Of a DNA stretch of 64,000 nucleotides, positions 23,088 through 32,954 are shown in pieces (positions within the stretch are counted from its first letter, which is position 1; each line of letters opens with the position of its first letter). The notes below the pieces were generated by a model that saw nothing but the letters and a program-made list of their open reading frames with translations, was not told where the DNA came from and did not search any database. Location of the stretch: positions 72,021 to 136,020 of the forward strand of contig NW_022098058.1 in NCBI RefSeq assembly GCF_002288925.2, in the 5' to 3' direction. Made by a program: the position numbers and the translations under genes. The stretch comes from Delphinapterus leucas (lineage: Eukaryota; Chordata; Mammalia; Artiodactyla; Monodontidae).

Positions 23088-23293
23088 GGCTTCCCTGGTG
23101 GCGCAGTGGTTGAGAGTCCGCCTGCCGATGCAGGGGGACACGGGTTCGTGCCCTGGTCCGGGAGGATCCCGCGTGCCGCGGAGTGGCTGGGCCCGTGAGC
23201 CGTGGCCGCTGGGCCTGCGCGTCCGGAGCCTGTGCTCCGCAACGGGAGAGGCCACAATGGTGAGAGGCGGCGTATCGCCAAAAAAAAAAAAAA
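23088..23293 (+). mobile_element. CHR-type SINE (short form)
   Basis: A full tRNA-like head and GC-rich body end in poly(A). A perfect 14-bp target-site duplication, aaaagccaagaggg, flanks it at 23074-23087 and 23294-23307. Perfect duplication and clean boundaries suggest one of the younger insertions here. Confidence 0.96.
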
Positions 23294-23307
23294 AAAAGCC
23301 AAGAGGG

Positions 23308-23700
23308 ATTTTAAGGATACTTAGTTCAATGGCTCAACATAATATATTCATGCTGACCTGACAACCCAAGGATAACTGAGCTTCTGCCATTTTCATAAAC
23401 GCAAGTCTCACCTTGACCCTTAGCTCTAGTAATGAGTCCCTGATTTTTGTTTCCTACATGATGCCCTACAAATTCCTTTAGTCATCAAATGTCATTACTG
23501 AGTAGGGGTGCAAGGGTGCTTGCCTTACTCTTGCTAGGATTCCTCTCTAAATAAAGTGCATTCTCCTGATGGGGTTCTGCATCCTGTGGTAACCTTGTGT
23601 GATTCTACTCTCCCAGCGAAGCTGAACTATCCACCCCCCCCCCACCCCACGTTGGTCTCCAAAGGTCCCTAACCTGCTGCTCCCTTTTTGGCAGAACTCC
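23308..23700. other. Unassigned; contains a C run
   Basis: No gene seen. An AATAAA-bearing, C/T-rich part at 23550-23600 could be LTR-derived but is not assigned. A run of Cs lies at 23634-23643. Confidence 0.3.
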
Positions 23701-23711
23701 ACTCTGTACAC

Positions 23712-23942
23712 CAGGGGTCCCCAACCCCCAGGCCTTGGACTGTTATGGTCCTCGGCCTTTTAGGAAGTGGGCCGCACAGCAGGGGGTGAGGGGTGGTCCA
23801 GGGAGTGAAGCTTCATCTGCCACTCACCATCGCTCCCCATTGCTCCCCTTACCGCCTGAACCATCCCCCCCGCCACCGTGTCCGTGGAAAAACTGTCTTC
23901 CACGAAACCAGTCCCTGATGCCAGAAAGGTTGGGGAGCGCTG
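23712..23942 (-). mobile_element. MER1-like hAT-Charlie MITE
   Basis: The left end cagggggtcc-type sequence (caggggtccccaacc) and right end ggttggggagcgctg are imperfect inverted repeats. Inner words gtggaaaaactgtcttccac and ccgcacagcaggg are characteristic of the MER1/Charlie3 group. An 8-bp target duplication with one mismatch, ctgtacac at 23704-23711 and ctgtgcac at 23943-23950, fits hAT transposition. The central part of longer family members is missing. Confidence 0.85.
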
Positions 23943-23950
23943 CTGTGCAC

Positions 23951-24560
23951 CATACTAGGCTTCCCTCAGCCAGCTCCATGGTGCACCTTCCATCCAAGGC
24001 CAATCACGACGTGGTGTTCTCCATTGAGGCCTCTGTGGGACCACCTGCCATTCCGCCCCCTCCCGCTTCTACCTCTGTGACAGGGGCATAGCTCCTCAGG
24101 CCAGCTCCCTCTCGGTCAGCTCTTGCACTCTGCAGTGCTGCTGAGAACTGACATAACCCAGTGTGAACGTAATTCTGAGGTCCTTTCTTGGTGGCTGATG
24201 CCACCAATGGGTGGTCTGAAGTAGGGGTTAGCTACCCACCTACAACCCCATCACTAGGTTGCAGCAAAAATGAGTCTTGGGTCAAATTTTTTCATATCCA
24301 CACATTTAAAACAAACATCTATTAGCAAATAGGCCAAACCAGTTTGTACAGCTGTTCTGTAAATTCCTACAGCCCTAGCTCGCTGTCCTTATAGAGGTTC
24401 TGACCACCAGATTTCCAGAAAGGTCTACTACAAACAGATACAACAATATCCCAGAGATATTATGAGTCAGCCTAAAGTCAGCGTCAGCACCCAGACATCA
24501 CCTGAGACTGGACTCAGGACCATCTTCACACCTTCCCTAAGAATTCATCTTGGACGTCCC
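23951..24560. other. Unassigned sequence, no gene seen
   Basis: Unique-looking DNA between a hAT MITE and a SINE. No recognised exon. Confidence 0.3.
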
Positions 24561-24574
24561 ACTAGGTTACTTTT

Positions 24575-24782
24575 TTTTTTTTTTTTTTTGGCAGAACGCG
24601 GGCCTCTCACTGTCTTGGCCTCTCCCGCTGCGAAGCACAGGCTCCGGACGCGCAGGCTCAGCGGCCATGGCCCACGGGGCCAGCCGCTCTGCGGCATGTG
24701 GGATCTTCCCGGACTGGGGCACGAACCCGTGTCTCCTGCATCGGCAGGCGGACTCTCAACCACTGCGCCACCAGGGAAGCCC
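24575..24782 (-). mobile_element. CHR-type SINE (short form)
   Basis: A poly(T) start and a reverse-complement tRNA-like head show a minus-strand copy. A 14-bp target-site duplication, actaggttactttt, flanks it at 24561-24574 and 24783-24796. Open frames 24462-24905 plus and 24545-24784 minus are SINE translations. Confidence 0.95.
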
Positions 24783-24814
24783 ACTAGGTTACTTTTAGTA
24801 GGAATTCTTAAGAA

Positions 24815-25006
24815 TATTTATTTATTATTTATTTTATTTATCTTGGCTGCGCTGGGTCTTAGTTGCGGCACGTGGGATCTTCGTTGCAGCAGGTGGACTT
24901 CTTAGTTGCGGCGTGCATGCAGGATCTAGTTCCCCAACCAGGGGTCGAACCCAGGCCCCTTGCAATGGGAGTGTGGAGTCTTACCCACTGGACCACCAGG
25001 GAAGTC
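24815..25006 (-). mobile_element. Older CHR-related SINE
   Basis: An attta-rich reverse tail at the left, the words gttgcggcacgtgggatctt and gttgcagcaggtggac, and an antisense box B (gggtcgaaccc) followed by ccaccagggaagtccc show a diverged minus-strand member of the same tRNA-headed family. Weakly similar flanks (gaattcttaa and gaatcttaa) may be its target duplication. Confidence 0.85.
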
Positions 25007-25009
25007 CCT

Positions 25010-25480
25010 TTAATGAGAATCTTAAAACACATACAAATAAGGAGAGAAAAGTTGAATCACTCCTTATATGCCCGTTGCCAACAACTACTAGTATTTTGCC
25101 AATTTCATTTTATCTGTCCTCCCAGGTATTTTTTGTTTTGTTTTTTGCTTTTTTATTATTGGCATCTGTTTTTGTTTTAGGTAGAAGATGTGGCAAGAGT
25201 TTTTCAAAGCAAATCCTAGATATAAGATTTAATATTCTTTCATCTGTAGAATACTTAAATACATATCTCTAATAGATAAGGACTTAAAGCAAATCTAACC
25301 ACAATACCATTACTATGCCTAGCAATTAGTACTATTTCTTTAATATCATCTAATGCTCAGTTGAGATTCGGATTACCTCAAATGCCTCAAAGATATATAT
25401 TTTCAGTTGGTCTGTTTGAATGAGGATCCCAACCAATCTCACCCATATTCTTATGCCCTGTCTTTGCAAGGGTGGAACTA
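25010..25480 (-). mobile_element. Old L1 3'UTR fragment
   Basis: The antisense order caaagcaaatcctagata, ttctttcatctgtagaa, atctctaatagataagg, accacaataccattac matches the reverse complement of an old (L1ME-like) L1 3'UTR. The SINE at 24815-25006 abuts it. Confidence 0.55.
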
Positions 25481-25499
25481 TTTGATATTTATAACTGTG

Positions 25500-25672
25500 T
25501 GCATATTATACACACACACATATAATACATAGATTATATATATTTAATATATATTAGATATATATAACTATATAAATATACACACATATACATATGTGGC
25601 TTGGCTGAGATGTCATAATATGATATATATCATATCATACATTATAAATATTCTACATATCATACTTTCACA
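25500..25672. repeat. AT-rich imperfect (TA)/(CA) repeat
   Basis: Interleaved tatata, cacaca and atatcata words form a low-complexity tract with many short self-complementary stretches. It probably arose by microsatellite decay. Confidence 0.85.
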
Positions 25673-25674
25673 TG

Positions 25675-26690
25675 AGAGCTCATTTCTATCAACCATTATG
25701 CTGGTTAGTAAGCAATGAGTCTCTCCAATCAACTCATTTATTAGGCTAGTGGGCAAAATGTTTCGGTTACTCAGAAATAAAGATAGTTGAAGGCCCTGCA
25801 GGAGGCACCTTCAGAGTAGAGCTTTTCTAATCAAGAGGCTAGCTGAGCACTAGTGCAAATCCCTAATCAAAATTCTAGCTGCCCCTACTAACCTACACAC
25901 AGCGCATATCAGGGTGTCTCTGAAGTATTTCAAAGGGAATCACAGACCCCGTAAGAAGTGCCATGGGAGACATGGCTTCTTTTGCCATCAGTTCACCTGA
26001 CTGTCTAGATATGAGTCAGGAGCCAACACATGGAAAGTCACCAGTGGCCAAGCCAGCACCAGCGTTCCTTCGATAGGAGAGCTGAGAAGGAAGAGGCGTT
26101 CTCCCAGCCAGCTGGACACTGAAGCGGTGTCTCGTGTCGATTTCCACACCAGGTAAGGCAAGAAGTCTCATCCCCATCACATGGACAGAGAAACTCTGAC
26201 TCAGACAGGTTAAGAAACTTGCCCAATATCTACAGCTACCAGTAAATCTACTGCTGCCTACTCCAAAGTCCTTGGACACCTGTGGTTCTGTATGGAAATG
26301 AGAAGGGAAGGAGGAAGGTCGTTTCTGAAAAAAAGAGGACAAGAAAGGCGACACTACTTCACAGCAAACAATCCACAGGGGACCCCGGTTCCGGTGCCTG
26401 CTCTTCATTTCATCCCGAACTACTGGCCACATGAACAAAGAAAAATAACGAATCTCCCATATGAAAATAATGATAAGCAGAGTAAACATGTATCAGAAAT
26501 ACCGCAGCCACAGAGGCAAAGTGGGCTGTTTGGAATTGTCTGACCTAGCAAAAGACCACCTGAAAAAAACCAAAACACAAAAAAGAGGTCCTTCCAAGAA
26601 AACTCTGAAACCATGAATTTTCTAAAACATCACTCACCAATTATATCCCTCAAGTGTAAAGAACGTGACATGAGAGAACCTGCAGGTCCA
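25675..26690. other. Mostly unassigned; MIR-like piece at 26165-26280
   Basis: The stretch 26165-26280 (gacagagaaactctgactc, then aggttaagaaacttgccc) resembles a minus-strand MIR core. The 157-codon minus-strand frame at 26016-26489 overlaps it and shows no domain, so I do not treat it as a gene. Confidence 0.4.
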
Positions 26691-26699
26691 AATAGAGGG

Positions 26700-26930
26700 A
26701 GCTGACGTTTACTGGGGTGCAGCTCAGCATCACACACATTATGGGTTTTACATGCACAGCCCTACTGAGCCCTCTCAACAACCCTGCCAGGGAGACGCTG
26801 TTTTCAAATAGGAATTATTCTCCCATTTTACACATGAGGAAACTGATGTCAGGAGGGTAGGTAGCTCACCTGAAATCACTTAGCTAACAGGTTCTAGACA
26901 AGGCTGTAGATTTTTGAACATGGAAGCACC
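26700..26930 (-). mobile_element. MIR element
   Basis: A well-preserved reverse MIR core: gacgtttactggggtgcag, ctctcaacaaccctgcc, ccattttacacatgagg, aaactgatgtcagg, gctcacctgaaatcac. Confidence 0.85.
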
Positions 26931-26934
26931 AGCT

Positions 26935-27300
26935 CCTTTCTGTGTCCTGAACTTCATAATAGGTTTGACCTAGACTCACAAGCAAAGGGAAGTTGTTGCC
27001 CAAACCACAAACCACAAACGCAGCCCACCCTGCACTTGATTCCAAATCCACTCTCCTTATCCACTGATGCCCTTCACTTTCACAGAAATCACTGACAGTT
27101 TGGAACTGACATTAGGCCACTGATTCAATATCATGCCTGGTTTAATCTTATTTAAACTGAAAACTCCTGTTTTTTTTGTTTTCCCCTCACTGCTTCTGCT
27201 GACAGAGGCAGCATTTGAGCTATTCCAACCAATAATTTGGGAATCAAAAAATTCTGTAAAAACCATTTCCCAACAAAGCAGTGTTTTATTGAGGACACCA
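26935..27300. other. Unassigned sequence
   Basis: No recognised repeat or exon. Confidence 0.3.
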
Positions 27301-27640
27301 AAATAATCATTAAAAAAATTAATTTATGGGAGCTTGCTTGAAGTATTAGTAATTGGTGTTTTTTCTCCTCCCCCAAAGTGTCATGAGCATCAAGTGTCAA
27401 TAATTAATTACAAGAGAAAAAGCCTCATATACCGTTTTGCAGTCATTTTATAGAGCTGATTTCCCTCCATTAGCAGGGCACTGGCATTAGAAGTAGTAAA
27501 GATTTGTGGACTTCACCTCCATTATGGTAATTAAGTCTGTTCAACAATGCTGCATCTCTGTGAGGCATTAGAAGGCCAGTTGCTAAGAAGGCCAAGTTCT
27601 GAGATAGCATGTCTACCTGAAGAGTTCAAAGCATGATCAT
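27300..27640. promoter_or_regulatory. Candidate conserved non-coding element
   Basis: This repeat-free stretch is rich in homeodomain-type cores, including taattaatta at 27401-27410 and taatta at 27528-27533. It has no open frame, tandem repeat or transposon signature. The texture resembles vertebrate conserved non-coding elements, but conservation cannot be tested from one sequence. Confidence 0.3.
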
Positions 27641-27644
27641 TCTA

Positions 27645-27850
27645 CTGCCAGATTTTTATTAAGCCCTCACTTAGTGCCAGGTTCTATGCCAGACACCAGG
27701 AACTCATTTATCCCAATATCTTCCAGGCACTGTGACAGGCATTAGGGACTGAGAGGTTCCTGTGTCATAAAGAACGTGACTAGCCTTTGTCCCCAGTTTC
27801 TAGGAGGGAGCCTCTAAACCCTTGGAATTTCCCAAGGATAGGAGTGTCTT
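27645..27850. other. Ancient repeat-like segment
   Basis: Words such as tgccaggttctatgccag and ccaggcactgtgacaggc suggest an old mammalian interspersed repeat, possibly MIR/L2 related. Family not resolved. Confidence 0.35.
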
Positions 27851-27879
27851 TGTTATTCATGGGGGGCCTCTTAGACTAC

Positions 27880-28195
27880 CGCTGACTTTAGGTTAACAAG
27901 GTGGCTTGAGGTGGGCCCCTGGATAGTTTAAGCTAACAAGGTGACTTGGCAATCGAGACCCTCTCAGACCTCACCCTATGTCTCTTGGTGTAGCTCCTCC
28001 CAATTTTTGCCGTTTTACTGTAATAAAACTGTAATAGGAAGTAGAGCACTTTCCTGAGTTCTGTGAATCATTCAGGGAGTTACCAAACCTGAGGATGTAG
28101 AGGGAGCTCCCCAGTTTTGTAGCCGGCGGGTCAGAAGTGAGGGTGGGGTGGCAAGCCCCAAACTTGCAGCTGGACGCACCAAAGAAACTTGAAGT
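27880..28195 (+). mobile_element. LTR-like segment (ERV, family unresolved)
   Basis: A 'gtaataaaactgtaatag' word near 28019 is followed by a 'ttctgtgaatcattcaggg' and 'gtagccggcgggtcagaagt' sequence, an arrangement seen downstream of the polyadenylation region in mammalian ERV LTRs. No boundaries or target duplication are clear. Confidence 0.45.
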
Positions 28196-28284
28196 CACTA
28201 CATTACAGATGGAACGAGGGTACTAACAACCCTCAAGGAGCCCTTTCCTCCCGATCAATCTACTCAAGCTCCTCCGAACTCTGA

Positions 28285-28455
28285 CCCGACGATTCTCAAA
28301 CTTCAACGCGCAAATGAATTAACTGGGAATCTCGTTAATGAAGGCTCTGATTCTGTAGGTCTGGGACAAGACCTGAGATTCTGCATCTCTGATAAGCTCC
28401 CAGGGGATGCTGCTATCACTGCTCTGGGAATCTCATTTGAGTAGTGAAACTCTAG
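28285..28455. mobile_element. MER5-like hAT MITE
   Basis: The start gattctcaaacttcaacg, then ctgattctgtaggtctggg, gagattctgcatctctgat and gctcccaggggatgctgc follow the MER5A order. The terminal part is decayed. Confidence 0.75.
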
Positions 28456-28456
28456 C

Positions 28457-28810
28457 CCAGCACTACCCAACAGAAAGAAAATGGGAATCACAGACGCAAG
28501 TCAAATATGTAATTTTCTATTTTCTGGTAGCCACATTAAGAAAAACAACAACAAACAAAAAACTAAAAAGAATCTTTTGAAACAGAAACAATTTTATTCA
28601 ACCTACTATATCCAAAGCGTTACCACTTTAAAATCAACATAAAAATCATACAGAGGCATTTTCAATCTTGTCTTTGTACTAAGTCTACAAAATCCGGTGT
28701 GTCTTTTATACTTACTGTCTGTCTCAATTTGAAGCAACCGTATTTCAAGCGCTCAGCACCCGTAACGGGCAGCGATTATCACACTGGTCAGTGCAGCTGT
28801 ATCAGAGTAC
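28457..28810. mobile_element. Non-autonomous hAT-type DNA element
   Basis: The left end cagcactacccaacag and right end ctggtcagtgcagctg are imperfect inverted repeats. Inner words tggtagccacatta, caacctactatatcc and aaatccggtgtgtctttta match a common old mammalian hAT MITE. A 9-bp word aactctagc occurs at 28448-28456 and 28811-28819, a possible target duplication offset from the inverted repeat by about 12 bases. Confidence 0.65.
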
Positions 28811-28850
28811 AACTCTAGCTAGCGAGGAGTCTTAGAACTAAGACCTTACA

Positions 28851-29067
28851 GGGGCTTCCCTGGTGGCGCAGTGGTTGAGAGTCCACCTGCCAATGCAGCG
28901 GACACAGGTTCGTGCCCCGGTCTGGGAAGATCCCACATGCCGCGGAGCGGCTGGGCCCGTGAGCCATGGCCGCTGAGCCTGCGCGTCCGGAGCCTGTGCT
29001 CCGCAACGGGAGAGGCCACAACAGTGAGAGGCCCACGTACCGGAAAAACAAAACAAAACAAAACAAA
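28851..29067 (+). mobile_element. CHR-type SINE (short form) with (AAAAC)n tail
   Basis: A full-length copy whose tail is a run of aaaac units rather than pure A. An 11-bp target-site duplication with one mismatch flanks it: aagaccttaca at 28840-28850 and aagacattaca at 29068-29078. Confidence 0.95.
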
Positions 29068-29079
29068 AAGACATTACAC

Positions 29080-29215
29080 TTATAAACTCCAAGCCTTTAG
29101 CTGCTGCTGTTGAAGCAATGAGACTTTAGTGTTTTACTTCCTATAAGCAACCTTTAGGACTAGGTCACAACTGTGCTGTTTTTCTAGTATCCTTTGTCAA
29201 CTGATTTCTACCTTA
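29080..29215. other. Unassigned spacer
   Basis: Short sequence between a SINE and an AT-rich repeat, with no feature seen. Confidence 0.3.
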
Positions 29216-29221
29216 TTTATT

Positions 29222-29400
29222 CATACATATGATTATTATCCATATATAGCTATGAATTATATATGTAATATATACGATACATATATGACATATATAGAAT
29301 ATATATGTATATACAGTCTCTATATATCAGATAGACAGTTATAGCTATAGATACAGATGAAGGTGTGCATGTAGATATAGACATATAGATACAGATATCT
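29222..29400. repeat. AT-rich imperfect (TA)/(GATA)-like repeat
   Basis: Alternating tatata, atatgtaat and gatagacag/tatagata words form a low-complexity tract with several short palindromes. Confidence 0.85.
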
Positions 29401-29404
29401 GAGA

Positions 29405-30295
29405 ACAGCAGCTGTTATGCAAAGGATTGTTACGGTAGTTCCTTATCAGTACAGAGTAGGAATTCTCACAGGTGTTTCTTCTAAGCCCGGCAGCTGGACA
29501 CAGGAAATGGATTTTTAAAAATCTAACTTAATTCTCCTGATTGCTAGCCTACATTAGCAAACGTCATCAGGAGATCACTCAAATCACCTTGCTTCCCAGG
29601 AGTGCTATTATAGCATCTTTCATCCAAGTCTCCCAGGCGTATCGGGAGCACAGCTAAAGCTCTGAAATGCCCTGCAACTCAAAAAGCCCCAATTTACAAA
29701 CACACTGGTAAGGCAGCCATTGGCTGAGTGATTTGCTTCTAATCTCAAGCTGCACTCCAGCGGACTGGAAATCAGAAGCCAGGGCTTTGGGCACCATCTA
29801 CCATTACTCTGACTTCCTATGGACACTGCATTTTCTCCCACAAATTGATTTTTTTTTTCTACGTTACCTAAAGCAATGGTCTGGTGAAGAATGATGTTGG
29901 CAGGAAAGAAGAAAATGAGCTGTTATGATCATTAAAATAATGATTTTTCAGATAAAGTCATAGTTGTAAGTAGATATCTTTGTACACTGGGAATTATCGA
30001 TTACTCCAACAAAAGAAAACAAGGTTACAATCCAAGGTAATTAGGCCTGGACCAAAATAGTAATAATGTGTTTTATAGACAGAAAGTAAAGCAGGGTTTT
30101 GTTTTTTTTTTACTGAATTGCTAGGGGCAATTTTAACAGAGTGGAAGAAAATCTCCAATAGTATTATAGACAGGTGTCATTACCCAGGAAACTAGTATTC
30201 TTAATTGCCTGGTGTTTCACCGACGTGCTGTTCAGAGAGGCCTTTAGTCAGTTTGGGGCCTAAAGATATATTTATTATTAACTATGAATTATTTT
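29405..30295. other. Unassigned sequence, no gene seen
   Basis: No recognised repeat or exon. A T run lies at 30102-30110. Confidence 0.3.
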
Positions 30296-30297
30296 GA

Positions 30298-30500
30298 GCT
30301 CTCACCCTGCCAGCCAGTATAAGAAGAACTTCCATATATGTTATCATTGAACCCTCATAATAGTTATTAGTCCTATTTTAGAGATGAGGGAAGTTAACGA
30401 ACTTGTCTAAGAACACAGATAGGAAGCATGACAAACAGAACTTGAACTCAGGCCAATCTGACTCCAGATCGGACCACGCTGTTACCCACGAGCTTATACT
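30298..30500 (-). mobile_element. MIR element
   Basis: Reverse MIR core: atgttatcattgaaccctca, tcctattttagagatgagg, acttgtctaagaacacag, gaacttgaactcaggccaat. Confidence 0.8.
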
Positions 30501-30504
30501 ATCC

Positions 30505-31075
30505 TTTTTAGTTCTAAAAAGCCCTAATGGTTCAAAATACGTTTTCCATATAATAAAGCATAACCTGACTCTTGTAACTTCCACTTCTTGGTACTAGTTC
30601 GGAATTTCGGGGCCAAACACAAGCAATTTACTCCTTGCCTAATTTATGTCTGGGTACAATTGTGCTGTCTCTGAGACACTTCTTCCCTGAATTACAGATC
30701 CTAGCGCCTTTCCAGTGCCCTTCAAATCTTACGGGTCCCAATCCCTTTGCCATGTCAAGAACTCATCTTCTATAGAGTTCCCATTCCATCTGAATCAGTC
30801 CTTTTACATAACCTGGTGGGTTGGAGGAAGAGGTTGAAATTACGGTTGGATTACTTGTAGATATCATGTAATCATAGACACCATTCAGTAGCAAGGCGTT
30901 ATGGTTGCTCGTTTGGGAAACTATAGCCTTTGGGTTCTTCAATCTCCTTCCCCACTCCAAAACAAAAATCAGACGGTATATGCTCTGGTGGAATAAACCC
31001 ATGAATGGTAACAAGAAGGAAGAGAGGAAAAAAAAAAAAAAAAAAAGAATATCAACTCACAGGACAGCTGAAGAG
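30505..31075. other. Unassigned; A run at 31029-31046
   Basis: No gene or confident repeat. The A run has no obvious SINE or L1 body upstream. Confidence 0.3.
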
Positions 31076-31077
31076 CT

Positions 31078-31602
31078 AAGTGTGGTAGATTGCAAAAACG
31101 GTCATTGATCTACCTCCCTTCCGGTATCCTTATTCTTTGGAATGTGTATTTGCAGTTCTTCCAGTCAAAAGATGGAGTCTACTTACTTTCTCCTTGAATA
31201 TGGGCTGATATTGTGATTAGTTTTAGCCCAAACAATGGGGCAGAAATGACACTGTGCCCATTCTGAGGTTGAGCCTAAAGAAGCTTGCAAGCTTTTACTC
31301 AGTCTCTTAGAAACCTGACCAGCTGCCATGTGAATACTGCCAGCTAATCTGCTAGAACATGAGAGACTACACTGAACCGAGGTGAGCTGTCAGGGATTAG
31401 CTTATTTGAGATGAGCCATCCCCTAGGCAACCCAACAGATGACCAAAAGCACATCAGTGAGAGCAACTAGACCAAAATAAACACTCAGCTAAAGCTAGCC
31501 CATGGTGCCAATCTGCAGAGCCACGGACTAAACAAACAGCTGTTGTTTTAAAGCCATCACGTTTTAGGGAGGCTTGTTTCACAATAAAAGCTAACTGACA
31601 AC
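31078..31602 (+). mobile_element. MLT1J-like ERVL-MaLR LTR
   Basis: The sequence follows the older MLT1 class: gtgtggtagattgcaaaaac at the start, then ctttggaatgtgtatttgc, gatggagtct, cttgaatatgggctgat, ccatgtgaatactgcc, and a 3' end with tgttgttttaaagccat and aagctaactgacaac. It is a diverged solo LTR. Confidence 0.75.
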
Positions 31603-31649
31603 ACCTTGTCTGCAGCTAAAGTATAATATCCTCAGGGAACTATATGCAG

Positions 31650-31650
<1 letters not shown>

Positions 31651-31687
<37 letters not shown>
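31651..31687 (+). repeat. (ATCT)9 microsatellite
   Basis: About nine uninterrupted ATCT units. Likely polymorphic. Confidence 0.97.
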
Positions 31688-31689
31688 CA

Positions 31690-32585
31690 ATAAAACACAA
31701 AGTAGCGCAATTGAAAAAACAACATCACAAACATTCTTTTTCTTTCTTTCTTTTTTTTTTTTTTTAACAATGTATGACTGGTATTGCTACTTTTGTTTGC
31801 AAATATCTAAGAAAATGGTTACCACAGGCTACACAGGCCACTGAGGGAGAATCTCTTTTTCCTTAAAGACCACACAAGTGGCCATGGACCAAAGCATTAC
31901 CTCAATCAATCATGCCAGTTAGTATACATTCTTATATTTAAGACGGTTCATCCAAGCAATGACTTCCATAGTATTTATTGACACAAGGGCATCCAGTTCT
32001 GCCTTATTCTAACTCTGCCCTCCTGTCTTGGTCAGTTGTCTAAAGTCAAGAAGTTCCTAACAAAAAAGAAGCATCGAAGACATTACAATAAACGGTAACC
32101 TTTCCCTTTGTCCTCGTTAACAGAGGTTGTTTTGGTATTTATCACCCTGGGAAATTCTCTGGTGGGTCTTCGAGACTGGTGTTCCTACCCTTCTGAAGGC
32201 TATTCTGAATCTCTTTTGTATGTAATATTTGCTCCGTTCGTTCCCAAACTGAAAAATCGAAACGAGGGAATGACAACAGACCCAGTTATTCTAAATTAAT
32301 CACTGGTGAAGACAGAACACATTCCATCACATTATAGATTCAGAGGAACTCAATTCCCAGCTGTATCTTCTGAGATTCAATGTGCATCATGCACCTGTCA
32401 ATCTTCTACAGTCTTGAGATGACACAGTGGCAGTGTTTGGTAAGAATGTTAAGGGGTATCAATCAGAAATCAAGCCAATTTAGTATGCAGTTTGCTAAGC
32501 TGTGACGATTTGGTAATAACTGTTGGCAAATTTTAATTTGTACATTATTAACAGTATGTTTGTTTCAGGCACTGCAGTTACATCA
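31690..32585. other. Unassigned sequence; T-rich tract at 31736-31765
   Basis: A pyrimidine tract follows the tetranucleotide repeat. The remainder is unique-looking with no recognised exon. Confidence 0.3.
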
Positions 32586-32589
32586 GTTA

Positions 32590-32950
32590 GAGCAGGAACT
32601 CTCTAATTGGACTACTTGAGTGGGAATACTGACCTCCCCACTTATTAGCTGTTTGCCCTTGGACAAGTTCATTGACACCTCTACTCCTGAGTTTACATAC
32701 CTTAAAAGTGAGGATAATAATATGTCTCCAATGGTTAATATGAGAATTAAATGAGTTACCAAATTTCTCTGAATTTAATATGCTCGAGGCACTGCTATTT
32801 TAATACCAGTAGGAAAAAAAAAATGACAGTGAACTGCATACTAATTTTGGAGAGGGTAAATGTGGGGAAGGAAAGAACCCCTTAGAACTGAAAAGATTTA
32901 ACAATACTCTGAAAGTACATAATAATAAGTGCTATATAAGTGTTAGCTAA
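32590..32950 (+). mobile_element. MIR element, partly decayed
   Basis: Forward MIR core: attagctgtttgcccttgg, acaagttcattgac, aaaagtgaggataataat, gagaattaaatgagtta. A tail-like word ataagtgctatataagtg near 32926 may be its end after an insertion of unrelated sequence. Confidence 0.75.
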
Positions 32951-32954
32951 AACA

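Noticed and set aside
23088..23160. tRNA gene-like head with A and B boxes
   Set aside because: It is the promoter head of a SINE, followed by a SINE body and A tail inside target duplications. The same holds for all other copies.
26016..26489. 157-codon minus-strand frame
   Set aside because: It overlaps a MIR-like remnant and has no domain, signal or splice context. A chance frame is more likely.
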